From JAUZRW01 sp034437755 (lineage in GTDB: Bacteria; Chloroflexota; Anaerolineae; Aggregatilineales; Phototrophicaceae), in the NCBI GenBank assembly GCA_034437755.1, contig DAOTTV010000078.1, positions 1 to 64,000 of the forward strand: a DNA stretch of 64,000 nucleotides. Direction: 5' to 3'. The position numbers were made by a program, and so were the translations under genes. Under the pieces are notes generated by a model, which saw only the letters and a program-made list of their open reading frames with translations, searched no databases and had not been told where the DNA came from. Below, in pieces: positions 15,781-24,608 of this stretch (positions are counted from its first letter, which is position 1; the number at the start of each line of letters is the position of its first letter).

Positions 15781-17073
15781 GTGGCTTACCCACCCGGAGG
15801 ACATCGCTGTTCATTTTGTGGTCGCACCCACGACGAAGTTGATCGTCTGATTGCCGGCCCGGATAATGTCTTCATCTGCAACTACTGTGTCGAACTCTGT
15901 CACAACCTGTTAGCCGATGAGGAATTCATCGAACAAGCGAATCCCGATTTTCAAATTGATCATCTCCTTGCCCCGCGCGAGATCATGTCGCACCTCGACG
16001 AGTACGTGGTGGGGCAGACTTATGCCAAGCGCGTGCTGAGCGTCGCGGTGTACAATCACTATAAGCGCGTCCAAGCCGAAGGCACGACGGGCGATGTCGA
16101 ACTTGGGAAGAGTAACATCGTCATCATCGGTCCAACCGGAAGCGGCAAAACGCTGATGGCGCAGACGCTCGCTCGCATTCTCGATGTGCCCTTCTGCATC
16201 GCTGATGCAACCGCGCTGACCGAAGCGGGCTACGTGGGTGAAGATGTCGAAAACATCCTTCTGCGTCTGATCCAAGCCGCAGATGGCGATGTCTCGCGCG
16301 CGGAAAAAGGGATTATCTACATTGATGAGATCGACAAGATTGCTCGCAAATCGAACGATAATCCGTCGATTACCCGTGATGTATCCGGCGAAGGCGTGCA
16401 ACAAGCCCTGCTGAAAATCATCGAGGGCACAGTCGCGAACGTACCGCCACAGGGTGGGCGCAAGCACCCTCATCAAGAATTCTTGCAGATTGATACCAAC
16501 GGCATTCTCTTCATCGTCGGCGGCACATTCGACGGTATCGACAACGTGATTGCTCGCCGCATCGGTGCGAAGGGGTCGCTCGGCTTTCAGGCAGATAAAC
16601 GCTCGAAGAAAGACATGAGCGATCTGCTCCGTCGCGTGAATCCCGAAGATTTGATCGCACACGGCATGATTCCGGAGCTAGTCGGTCGCTTGCCGGTCGT
16701 CGTCGGCGTTGACCCACTCGACCAAGAAGCATTGGTTCGCATTCTGGTTGAACCGCGCAACTCACTGACGCGCCAGTATCAACACCTGTTATCGCTGGAT
16801 AATGTCGAGCTAGAGTTTGAAGAATCGGCGTTAGAATCCGCCGCTACCCTTGCGATGGAGCGTGGCACTGGCGCACGCGGCCTGCGCTCGATCATCGAGA
16901 AAACCCTGCTGGACGCAATGTTCGAAGTGCCGGGACGCGATAGCATCCGCAAGATCGTCATTGATGGCGATGTCATCAACAACGAGAAGCCCGCACGTAT
17001 CTTCGATGAAGATGGTAACGAACTTGAATGGGGCGAGAACGGGACAATCAAACCGCAAAAGCCCGCCGCATAA
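15781..17073 (+). CDS. clpX: ATP-dependent Clp protease ATP-binding subunit ClpX
   Basis: ClpX unfolds substrates and feeds them to ClpP. The 430-residue product has an N-terminal zinc-binding domain (Cys10, Cys13, Cys33, Cys36), Walker A GPTGSGKT (117-124), Walker B IYIDEID (179-185), the pore loop region and the arginine-finger segment ending in GTGARGLRSIIE. It starts with GTG, 2 bp after clpP, and is therefore co-transcribed with it. A strong terminator follows. Confidence 0.97.
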   Translation: MAYPPGGHRCSFCGRTHDEVDRLIAGPDNVFICNYCVELCHNLLADEEFIEQANPDFQIDHLLAPREIMSHLDEYVVGQTYAKRVLSVAVYNHYKRVQAEGTTGDVELGKSNIVIIGPTGSGKTLMAQTLARILDVPFCIADATALTEAGYVGEDVENILLRLIQAADGDVSRAEKGIIYIDEIDKIARKSNDNPSITRDVSGEGVQQALLKIIEGTVANVPPQGGRKHPHQEFLQIDTNGILFIVGGTFDGIDNVIARRIGAKGSLGFQADKRSKKDMSDLLRRVNPEDLIAHGMIPELVGRLPVVVGVDPLDQEALVRILVEPRNSLTRQYQHLLSLDNVELEFEESALESAATLAMERGTGARGLRSIIEKTLLDAMFEVPGRDSIRKIVIDGDVINNEKPARIFDEDGNELEWGENGTIKPQKPAA

Positions 17074-17117
17074 TCAGCAAGCGGTTTTCGTCAACACGAT
17101 AAATACCATCAAACGAG

Positions 17118-17145
17118 CGCCCCCAGCTTAGTTGGGGGCGTTTTT
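17118..17145 (+). terminator. Intrinsic terminator after clpX
   Basis: Stem CGCCCCCAG/TTGGGGGCG with loop CTTAG is followed by five T. It reaches the stop codon of the convergent hydrolase gene, so the two transcription units meet here. Confidence 0.88.
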
Positions 17146-17782
17146 ATATGTCATGGTCGCGTGTCAGCGGTTCTGGGATGATGACATCGGCACGTCCGCC
17201 GATATGCTCTTTGAACTCTAAGGCATCGATGCGGGTCGCCCCCTCACCCGTAATGCCCCAATTCGCCGGCAGGACGTAGCGCGGGCGCAAAATCTCGACC
17301 GCTTGACGCGCTTCGTCAAGCGTCATCGTATCATCGCCATCAATCGGTAAGATGACAATATCGGGGCTGATGCGCGACATCTCCGGGATCACTTTGGTAT
17401 CGCCTGCATAATAAATATCGTAGTAGTTGACCGAGATGACAAAGCCGAGACCGCCGTGTTCTTGTGGATGCAGGACACCACGCGGTGAATATGCCGGAAT
17501 CGCCTTGATACTCAATCGATCGAAGCTCATGCTCTGCCATGGGCGAATGCGCGTCACGTCGTCGATTTTTTGGACGACACGCGCATTGCCGATCACAGTC
17601 GTATCCGTACTTCGCAATTTGTCGACATCGGCACTAGAACAGTGATCATAATGATCGTGACTGATGAGAATCAGATCAGCAGTGATACCGGTTTTGACAA
17701 CGCGCCACGGGTCAATATAGATGTTTATGTCGCCTAAAATCAAGAAACTACCGTGCCCGAACCACTTAATCTTATTAATCAT
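17144..17782 (-). CDS. Metal-dependent hydrolase, beta-lactamase fold (UlaG-like)
   Basis: The 212-residue product has the metallo-beta-lactamase fold with the metal motif SHDHYDH (about 41-47), further ligands in YAGDT and an IDPW loop near the N-terminus. The short form without extra domains matches the UlaG-like/YtkL hydrolases. The substrate cannot be told from sequence; members include lactonases and nucleases. It stands alone, convergent with clpX and divergent from the AAA+ gene. Confidence 0.9.
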   Translation of the reverse strand: MINKIKWFGHGSFLILGDINIYIDPWRVVKTGITADLILISHDHYDHCSSADVDKLRSTDTTVIGNARVVQKIDDVTRIRPWQSMSFDRLSIKAIPAYSPRGVLHPQEHGGLGFVISVNYYDIYYAGDTKVIPEMSRISPDIVILPIDGDDTMTLDEARQAVEILRPRYVLPANWGITGEGATRIDALEFKEHIGGRADVIIPEPLTRDHDI

Positions 17783-17954
17783 CTTTATCCCTTATTTGTC
17801 TTATCAGTCAGCAATCTTTATAATAAGGCCAGATAACATCCGCATTTGACAATTTATTTTGTGTTTGAATTATGGCAAGTCACGCCATAGATTACAAATC
17901 TCGTGTTATCATATCGAATAGTACGTCATAGTTTCTGCTTGCGAGAAGATAACC

Positions 17955-19349
17955 ATGTCTAACAGCTCGAATTTAAAACCACTGCGTCGCCCACCGCAAC
18001 AATCCCAGCAAGGACAGCGTCGCCAGCAACAACGGCGCTCGGGCTCCGGTCAACAACCGCCCCGACAGGGTAGTGGATGGGATCCACCGGCGTTGAGCAA
18101 TGTTGATGATACCGGGCTGACAAAGCTCGCAATTGCTAATCTCGTCATCAAGCTCCTGTATTTCCGCGGGGATATGATCGGTCATCACATCTCTGAAACG
18201 GTCAAACTGCCATTTAACGGCGTGATCGACGCGATTATCGAATTTCTCAAACGCGAGAAATTGATCGAAATCAAAGCCGGACAGGGCGGTATCGGCGAAG
18301 CCGGCTACCGCTACGAATTGACCGGTAACGGGATTGAGCGCGCGCTCGAAGCACTCGATCGTACCCAATACGCCGGGCCAGCACCTGTACCCTTGAAATC
18401 CTACATCGATGCCATCAACGCGCAGAAACGACCGGACGCATCGATCAAAGAAGAAGATATGCGGAAAGTGCTGGAAAATCTGATTGTGGATAAATCAATG
18501 CTCGATCAGATCGGCCCCGCCGCGAACTCCGGTACGTCCATCTTCCTCTATGGCCCGCCGGGCAATGGTAAGACGACACTTTCAGAAGCAATCGGCAAGG
18601 TGATCCTCGGTGAAGATATGTGGATTCCTTATGCGATTGATGTCGATGGGCAAATCATCCAAATTTACGATTACGTCAATCACGAACTCTCTGATAACCA
18701 AATACCGATGAAGTATGGCACGGGGCAAGTCGCTGACTCGCGCTGGATTCGCATCAAGCGTCCGATCGTCATCGTCGGTGGTGAGTTGACGATGGAGAGC
18801 CTCGATCTGATCTACAACGATACCAGTAAATTCTACGAAGCGCCGTATCAGGTCAAAGCCAATGGCGGCATGTTCCTGATCGATGACTTTGGTCGCCAAC
18901 AGGTGAGTCCGCTCGCCCTGCTCAATCGCTGGATTGTGCCACTGGAGAAGAAATACGACTTCTTGACACTGAACAACGGGCGCAAGATTCAGATGCCGTT
19001 CAACGTGATGATTATCTTCTCGACCAATATGGATCCGGCGGATCTCGTTGATGATGCGTTCTTGCGGCGTATCAAATACAAGATCGAAGTCGGCAACCCG
19101 ACCCCTAAGCAATTCCGCGAATTGTTCGAGCTGATGTGTAAGCTCAAAAACGTGCCTTTCGACGAAGCGGGCTATAACTATCTCATCAAAGAGTGGTACA
19201 TCAAGTTCAATCGCGACCCGCGCTTCGTCCACCCGCGCGATTTGCTCAACCAGATGCGAGACATTTGTAACTATCTCGGCGTGCCGATCTCGATGAATAA
19301 CAAAGAAGTCATCGACCGCGCTGCCGCATCTTACTTTGTTGAATTGTAA
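17955..19349 (+). CDS. AAA+ ATPase with N-terminal disordered region and winged-helix-like domain
   Basis: The 464-residue product starts with a Q/R/P-rich, probably disordered stretch (1-45). A helical domain of about 50-140 has a winged-helix look (LPFNGVIDAIIEFLKREKLIEI followed by a short hairpin). The AAA+ core has Walker A GPPGNGKTT (200-208) and Walker B MFLIDDFG (306-313), then sensor-1 IFSTN. The role is not known to me. The next gene, 100 bp downstream, encodes a receiver-like protein, which hints at a signalling link. The start ATG has AGAAGATAACC before it. Confidence 0.85.
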   Translation: MSNSSNLKPLRRPPQQSQQGQRRQQQRRSGSGQQPPRQGSGWDPPALSNVDDTGLTKLAIANLVIKLLYFRGDMIGHHISETVKLPFNGVIDAIIEFLKREKLIEIKAGQGGIGEAGYRYELTGNGIERALEALDRTQYAGPAPVPLKSYIDAINAQKRPDASIKEEDMRKVLENLIVDKSMLDQIGPAANSGTSIFLYGPPGNGKTTLSEAIGKVILGEDMWIPYAIDVDGQIIQIYDYVNHELSDNQIPMKYGTGQVADSRWIRIKRPIVIVGGELTMESLDLIYNDTSKFYEAPYQVKANGGMFLIDDFGRQQVSPLALLNRWIVPLEKKYDFLTLNNGRKIQMPFNVMIIFSTNMDPADLVDDAFLRRIKYKIEVGNPTPKQFRELFELMCKLKNVPFDEAGYNYLIKEWYIKFNRDPRFVHPRDLLNQMRDICNYLGVPISMNNKEVIDRAAASYFVEL

Positions 19350-19452
19350 CCAAGGATATGAGATAATAGGCGTACTTTGAAGGAGATAAGTACGTCTTGA
19401 TCTGGCTATGGTGCACACACAGTTTTTAGTAAGCTGGCAGGGAGATTTAGCG

Positions 19453-19812
19453 GTGACAGAAGGCAAACAGGTTGTTCTAGTGGTACGCCACGATGATGAG
19501 AGACAGGCTGTAGCCGACCTGCTGCAAGAAATGGATATGACTGTTCATCACGCACAATCCGGGCGCGATGCCATCTTCATGCTGGAAGATCACATCTGTG
19601 ATTTTTTAGTCATGGATGTGCGCCTCTCCGATATGCACGCCTGGAAGATGTTGCACACGCTCAAAGAGAGTGTCGATCTCTCGGCTTTGCCGACGGTCGT
19701 CATCATGGATGAACAGAGCGTCGTCCCCCTGCCCAACGTCACGCCTGTTGTGCGCCCCGTAGCCATGGCAAAGCTCCGCAATATCATTTACAGCTTGTTC
19801 TCAACACCCTGA
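19453..19812 (+). CDS. Degenerate response-regulator receiver domain protein
   Basis: The 119-residue product has the length and secondary-structure order of a lone receiver domain. The phosphoacceptor Asp is present in DFLVMDVRLSD. The N-terminal acidic pair is replaced by Arg-His (VVRHDDER), the switch Thr/Ser position by Asp (VIMDEQ) and the conserved Lys by Arg (VVRPVA). So normal phosphorylation chemistry is doubtful. The GTG at 19453 is chosen because GGGAGA lies 7 bases upstream; an in-frame ATG at 19408 has no ribosome site and would add 15 residues outside the fold. Confidence 0.75.
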   Translation: MTEGKQVVLVVRHDDERQAVADLLQEMDMTVHHAQSGRDAIFMLEDHICDFLVMDVRLSDMHAWKMLHTLKESVDLSALPTVVIMDEQSVVPLPNVTPVVRPVAMAKLRNIIYSLFSTP

Positions 19813-19911
19813 TTGTCATCTTGCCGCTGTAATATCTATCCTGCAGAAATGCTCTGCTCTCGTTATAATGAAGCATGCGAGCTACTTTTATGATGAGAAA
19901 GATAGGATTTT

Positions 19912-22110
19912 ATGGTGACAAACTTGCATCCTGATGCAATTAATTCCATTTCATATGGCAATCACGGCGCACCTTTTGACGTACTCGGCGCACATACCAA
20001 CGATGCTGGCGCGGTCTCAATTCGTGCATTTCGCCCCAATGCGCGTGAACTTCACCTTGTAATCAATGATAAGCAACACCAGATGACGCAGGTCAACGAT
20101 AAAGGCTTTTTTGAGCTGACACTCACCGATACTGCCACCGATGATCTGGCATATCACTTCATCGAAATCGACGGTCAGGGCAACTCGCACACCATCGAAG
20201 ACCCGTATCGCTTCGCCCCGATGCTGACAGAATATGATATTTATTTGCACGGCGAAGGGCGCAACTGGGAAATTTACGAGAAGCTGGGCGCACATCTACG
20301 CGAAGTCGATGGCGTGCGCGGGGTCAATTTCGCTGTCTGGGCACCGAATGCCTTTCGAGTCAGCGTCATCGGTGATTTCAATAATTGGGATGGACGCATC
20401 CACTCGATGCACAGTCACGGCGCGTCCGGTATGTGGGAAATCTTCATCCCGCATGTGACAACCGGTACCAAGTACAAATATGAGATCAAATCGCACCATC
20501 AAGGTTACCAAGCCGAGAAGATCGACCCCTACGGCTTCTATGCCGAGCGTCGTCCGGCGACGGCTTCGATTGTTTATGACATCGACCAATACGACTGGAA
20601 CGATCACGCATGGATGGAACAGCGCGCCGCCGATGACCAGCTGAAACAGCCGTATTCGATCTATGAGATGCACATCGGCTCATGGCGACGCGATCTTGAA
20701 AGCAACGAATGGCTATCTTATCGCGATTTAGCCACTGAACTCATCCCGTATTTGAACGAAATGGGCTACACTCACGTTGAATTTTTGCCCGTTGCTGAGC
20801 ACCCCTTTGACGGGTCGTGGGGGTATCAGGTCACCGGTTATTACGCGCCCTCGAGCCGCTACGGCACCCCCGATGACTTCATGTATCTGGTCGATCAATT
20901 ACACCAGAATAACATCGGTGTCATCATCGACTGGGTACCGGCGCACTTCCCCAAAGACGGACACGCGCTGAGTTATTTCGATGGCACGCATCTCTATTCA
21001 CATGCGGATGCACGTAAGGGCGAACATCCGGATTGGGGCACGTACATCTTCAATTATGGGCGCAACGAAGTTCGCAACTTTTTGATTGCCAATGCGCTCT
21101 TCTGGCTGAAGAAGTACCACATCGACGGCTTGCGCGTGGATGCAGTCTCGTCGATGGTCTATCTCAATTTCTCGCGCGAGGACGGTGAGTGGATTCCGAA
21201 TGAATACGGCGGTAACGAGAATTTAGAAGCTGTCGAATTTCTGAAGGAAACCAACGTCGTCATCCACGAGCAGTTCCCCGGCGCTGTGACGATTGCCGAA
21301 GAGTCAACCGCTTGGCCGATGGTCTCGCGCCCGACGTATCTTGGCGGGCTGGGCTTCACGTTCAAATGGAACATGGGCTGGATGCACGATACCCTGCAAT
21401 ATATGCAGAAAGACCCCGTCTATCGCAAGTGGGAACACAATAAGCTGACCTTCAGCATGATGTATGCCTACACTGAGAACTTCGTGCTGTCGCTCTCGCA
21501 TGATGAAGTCGTGCATGGCAAAGGCTCGTTGATGGGCAAGATGCCCGGCGATTGGTGGCAAAAGTTCGCCCAGTTACGCCTGCTGTTCGGCTATCAGTAC
21601 ACACACCCCGGCAAAAAGTTGAACTTCATGGGCGCTGAAATCGGACAATGGTCAGAATGGAGCGAGGCACGCAGTCTCGATTGGTTCTTGCTCGATTTGC
21701 CCACCCACCAACAACTGCAACGCTGGGTCAAAGACTTGAACCACCTGTACAAGAGTGAACCAGCATTCTACGAAGTCGATTTCTCCGGTGATGGCTTTCG
21801 CTGGATTGATGCCAACGATGCCGATAATAGCATCTACAGCTACATGCGTTTTGCCGATGATTTGTCTGATTTTGTCGTGGTCATCGCCAATTTCACGCCA
21901 CTTGTGCGCCATGATTACCGCATCGGCGTGCCAGAAGCGGGCTATTACAAAGAATTGCTCAACAGCGACTCCGAGACCTACGGCGGTGACAACGTCGGCA
22001 ACATGGGCGGAGTCCACACGGATGATCAAGCATCACACGGCTACACACAAAGTCTGACTGTCAACGTGCCGCCGATGGGTATTGTCATCCTCAAACATCA
22101 AGCCGACTAA
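19912..22110 (+). CDS. glgB: 1,4-alpha-glucan branching enzyme
   Basis: GlgB makes alpha-1,6 branches in glycogen. The 732-residue product has two N-terminal beta-sandwich (CBM48-type) modules, then the GH13 barrel. The catalytic residues are Asp410 (GLRVDAV), Glu463 (IAEEST) and Asp531 (SHDEVVHGKG), with the same spacing as in E. coli GlgB. AGGA lies before the ATG; a TATAAT at 19864-19869 could be its -10. No other glycogen gene is adjacent, so it appears to be a single-gene unit. Confidence 0.97.
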   Translation: MVTNLHPDAINSISYGNHGAPFDVLGAHTNDAGAVSIRAFRPNARELHLVINDKQHQMTQVNDKGFFELTLTDTATDDLAYHFIEIDGQGNSHTIEDPYRFAPMLTEYDIYLHGEGRNWEIYEKLGAHLREVDGVRGVNFAVWAPNAFRVSVIGDFNNWDGRIHSMHSHGASGMWEIFIPHVTTGTKYKYEIKSHHQGYQAEKIDPYGFYAERRPATASIVYDIDQYDWNDHAWMEQRAADDQLKQPYSIYEMHIGSWRRDLESNEWLSYRDLATELIPYLNEMGYTHVEFLPVAEHPFDGSWGYQVTGYYAPSSRYGTPDDFMYLVDQLHQNNIGVIIDWVPAHFPKDGHALSYFDGTHLYSHADARKGEHPDWGTYIFNYGRNEVRNFLIANALFWLKKYHIDGLRVDAVSSMVYLNFSREDGEWIPNEYGGNENLEAVEFLKETNVVIHEQFPGAVTIAEESTAWPMVSRPTYLGGLGFTFKWNMGWMHDTLQYMQKDPVYRKWEHNKLTFSMMYAYTENFVLSLSHDEVVHGKGSLMGKMPGDWWQKFAQLRLLFGYQYTHPGKKLNFMGAEIGQWSEWSEARSLDWFLLDLPTHQQLQRWVKDLNHLYKSEPAFYEVDFSGDGFRWIDANDADNSIYSYMRFADDLSDFVVVIANFTPLVRHDYRIGVPEAGYYKELLNSDSETYGGDNVGNMGGVHTDDQASHGYTQSLTVNVPPMGIVILKHQAD

Positions 22111-22178
22111 TACACAATCGCGCATAGCAGGCGTGAACACTCGCGCCGCTGTGTGCTGTCATCGGGGGAGCAAGAACC

Positions 22179-23330
22179 GTGAAGATTCTGACGCTTAATA
22201 TTTGGGGCGCGCCTTATGCCCAGCATATCATGGCGCGCATCGACGCTATCAGCTCGCGCATCCAGCAGGAACAACCCGACATCATTCTGCTACAAGAAGT
22301 GTTCCTGCCGGCACAGGTAAACGCTCTGCGCGAGACCTTGCGCTCAGATTGGGGCTATCAGCATCACTTCGCATCCGGCGTGATCGGCAGTGGCTTGCTG
22401 ACGCTATCACGCTATCCGATTGTCGACTCGGCGTTTCATCGCTTTCGGCTCGGGGGCAAGCCCGAACGACTGATGCAGGGCGATTACTACGCAGGCAAAG
22501 GTATCGGCATGATACGTCTCGAAACACCGCAAGGCGCGTTAGCCGTATTCAATTGTCATACACATGCCCAGTATGACTACTGGAACAATGACAACGAGTA
22601 CGCGGTCTATACCGAGACTAATCTCTACGAAGCGGCGCGCTTCATCACCACACAAAGCAGTGATGTGCCGGTCGTGCTCGGTGGTGATTTGAACGTTAAC
22701 CCGACGCAACCCGGCTATGATCTCATGTGTACGGTCGCTAGGCTCGTTGATGTCTATCATCACGTTCACGGCACCCACGCGACGACTTTTTCAACCGAGA
22801 ACCCGTATACCAAACACGATGACCAGTGCCTCGACTATATCATGGGGCGCGGTATCGTGGTCGATGACATCGCCTTGACGATGACCGAGACCCTCAGCGA
22901 TGGTGTCGCTCGCGCTTATAGCGATCATTACGGTCTGCTGGCTTCTGTACACATCGAGTTAGGGGCTGGCATCACTCCACCGCTCACGGACATGACTCCC
23001 GTGCTATCGCGCCTACAAAAACGGGTGCGTGTCGCTCTCGCTGAAGCAGAGAATGAGCGCAACAGCCACTATGAACGGGCAGTCGTCGCTTTACTCGGCT
23101 TAATTGATGCCTATGTCATCACAGGTTTGATCGGGCGCTGGTTCGATCGTCTGGCGCGCTTGCTTCGGCGCATTGTCTCCGCGCTCATCATCGCTTATGC
23201 CGTAATCGAATGGATACAGGGGCGCGTGAACTTGCAAGGACGCATAAACGTGTTACAGGCGACCTACGACGAACTCGATCATCATTTGCAAGCGAAAGAG
23301 CGATCAAGCACAGCCTCAACAGCTGAATAG
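22179..23330 (+). CDS. Endonuclease/exonuclease/phosphatase family protein (neutral sphingomyelinase-like) with C-terminal hydrophobic tail
   Basis: The first 265 residues form the DNase I-like fold: LTLNIWG at the N-terminus, metal-binding Glu in LLQEVF, GGDLNVNP, and the C-terminal SDHYGL His. The layout resembles neutral sphingomyelinases and related phosphodiesterases. After that come about 110 residues with a helical, partly hydrophobic stretch (VSALIIAYAVIEWIQG) that may anchor it in the membrane, and a final coiled coil. GTG start with GGGGGAG 8 bases before. The true substrate (lipid head group, nucleic acid or sugar phosphate) is open. Confidence 0.85.
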   Translation: MKILTLNIWGAPYAQHIMARIDAISSRIQQEQPDIILLQEVFLPAQVNALRETLRSDWGYQHHFASGVIGSGLLTLSRYPIVDSAFHRFRLGGKPERLMQGDYYAGKGIGMIRLETPQGALAVFNCHTHAQYDYWNNDNEYAVYTETNLYEAARFITTQSSDVPVVLGGDLNVNPTQPGYDLMCTVARLVDVYHHVHGTHATTFSTENPYTKHDDQCLDYIMGRGIVVDDIALTMTETLSDGVARAYSDHYGLLASVHIELGAGITPPLTDMTPVLSRLQKRVRVALAEAENERNSHYERAVVALLGLIDAYVITGLIGRWFDRLARLLRRIVSALIIAYAVIEWIQGRVNLQGRINVLQATYDELDHHLQAKERSSTASTAE

Positions 23331-23347
23331 CACAAACGGTGACGATT

Positions 23348-24535
23348 ATGCAACGCGTGATTTTACATTTTGATCTGGATGCGTTCTTCTGTGCGGTCGA
23401 AGAGCAATACGACCCGTCCTTAGTCGGCGTGCCGTTCGCCGTCGGCGGCGATAGCGCCCAACGGGGAGTCGTGGCATCGTGTTCGTATGCGGCGCGGATG
23501 TATGGCGTGCGCTCAGCACAGCCGATGATACGGGCAAAAAAGCTATGTCCAGAGCTAAAAGTCGTCTCACAGAATCGCAAAGCCTACAGCGATTACTCGC
23601 ACAGAGTCATGTCATACTTACTGACAATCACGCCAATGGTCGAACAGTTGTCGATCGACGAAGCCTTTCTGGATGTGACGGGCATCGCGGGCACTGGTGC
23701 GGATATTGCGCGCCGCATTCAGCGCGCTATTCAAGAACGCTTCAACCTGCCCTGCTCCATCGGAGTCGCCAGCAACAAGCTCGTTGCCAAGACGGCTAAC
23801 AACATCGGCAAGGGACGACACCGCGCCCCGCATCCGCCGCGTGCGATCGAAGTCGTCATGCCGGGGACAGAAGCCGTCTATCTCGCACCTTTGCCTATTC
23901 GTGAACTCTGGGGAGTCGGCGCGAAGACTGCCGAACACATGGAGCAACTCGACATATCCACCATCGGCGATATCGCCCGCCAAACCGAGCAGTTCATGAT
24001 GCATCACTTCGGCAAATCCGGCTTTGACTTCTGGCAACGGGCGCAGGGGATTGACACGCGCCTTGTCGAACCCGAACACGATGCCAAGTCTATCAGCCGC
24101 GAGACGACATTCGCCCGCGACATCAGCGACCGCGATGAACTCCGGCGCGTGCTTCGCAAACTAGCAGAAGATGTCGGGCGACGTTTACGGCGCGAGCAGA
24201 TCAGCGGCGCAACAATTCAGGTCAAATTGCGCTGGCACGACTTCACGACGATCACGCGACAGACGACGCTCAGCCACCCGACACAGGACGACAAGACCAT
24301 CATCGATACAGCGCTCAAGCTATTTCATGAGAACTGGCGCGGGCAAGCCGTGCGCCTCGTGGGGGTTGGCATCAGCAATCTAGAGCAAGTACAACGGCAA
24401 TTGTCGCTGTGGGAGAGCAACGAGAGCGCGAAGAGCCGCAAATTACAATCGACATTGGATAATCTGCGCGACCGCTTCGGCGATCGATCCATCCAGCGCT
24501 TGAAAGATATGACCGACAACGATCATCAATCATGA
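23348..24535 (+). CDS. dinB: DNA polymerase IV (Y family, translesion)
   Basis: DinB copies past damaged bases with low fidelity. The product of 395 residues has the catalytic motifs FDLDAFF (about 7-13) and SIDEAFLD, the fingers region SIGVASNKLVAK, the helix-hairpin-helix part of the thumb (LWGVGAKTAEHME) and the little-finger domain. The ATG at 23348 fits the family start (M-R-VILH-D-D); an in-frame GTG at 23339 would add three residues. The last residues do not show a clear beta-clamp-binding motif. Confidence 0.95.
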   Translation: MQRVILHFDLDAFFCAVEEQYDPSLVGVPFAVGGDSAQRGVVASCSYAARMYGVRSAQPMIRAKKLCPELKVVSQNRKAYSDYSHRVMSYLLTITPMVEQLSIDEAFLDVTGIAGTGADIARRIQRAIQERFNLPCSIGVASNKLVAKTANNIGKGRHRAPHPPRAIEVVMPGTEAVYLAPLPIRELWGVGAKTAEHMEQLDISTIGDIARQTEQFMMHHFGKSGFDFWQRAQGIDTRLVEPEHDAKSISRETTFARDISDRDELRRVLRKLAEDVGRRLRREQISGATIQVKLRWHDFTTITRQTTLSHPTQDDKTIIDTALKLFHENWRGQAVRLVGVGISNLEQVQRQLSLWESNESAKSRKLQSTLDNLRDRFGDRSIQRLKDMTDNDHQS

Positions 24536-24608
24536 CACAGCCTCTACTGGGATTTTAATAGAGTTCTGCTACAATGCTAGGCGCATTGTAAACAAGAGGA
24601 TAAACATA

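Noticed and set aside
18582..19466. 294-codon open frame antisense to the AAA+ ATPase
   Set aside because: Same reason: it mirrors conserved Walker regions on the other strand and has no family resemblance.
22111..22178. Hairpin between glgB and the EEP-family gene as a terminator
   Set aside because: Pairing is poor and there is no T run.
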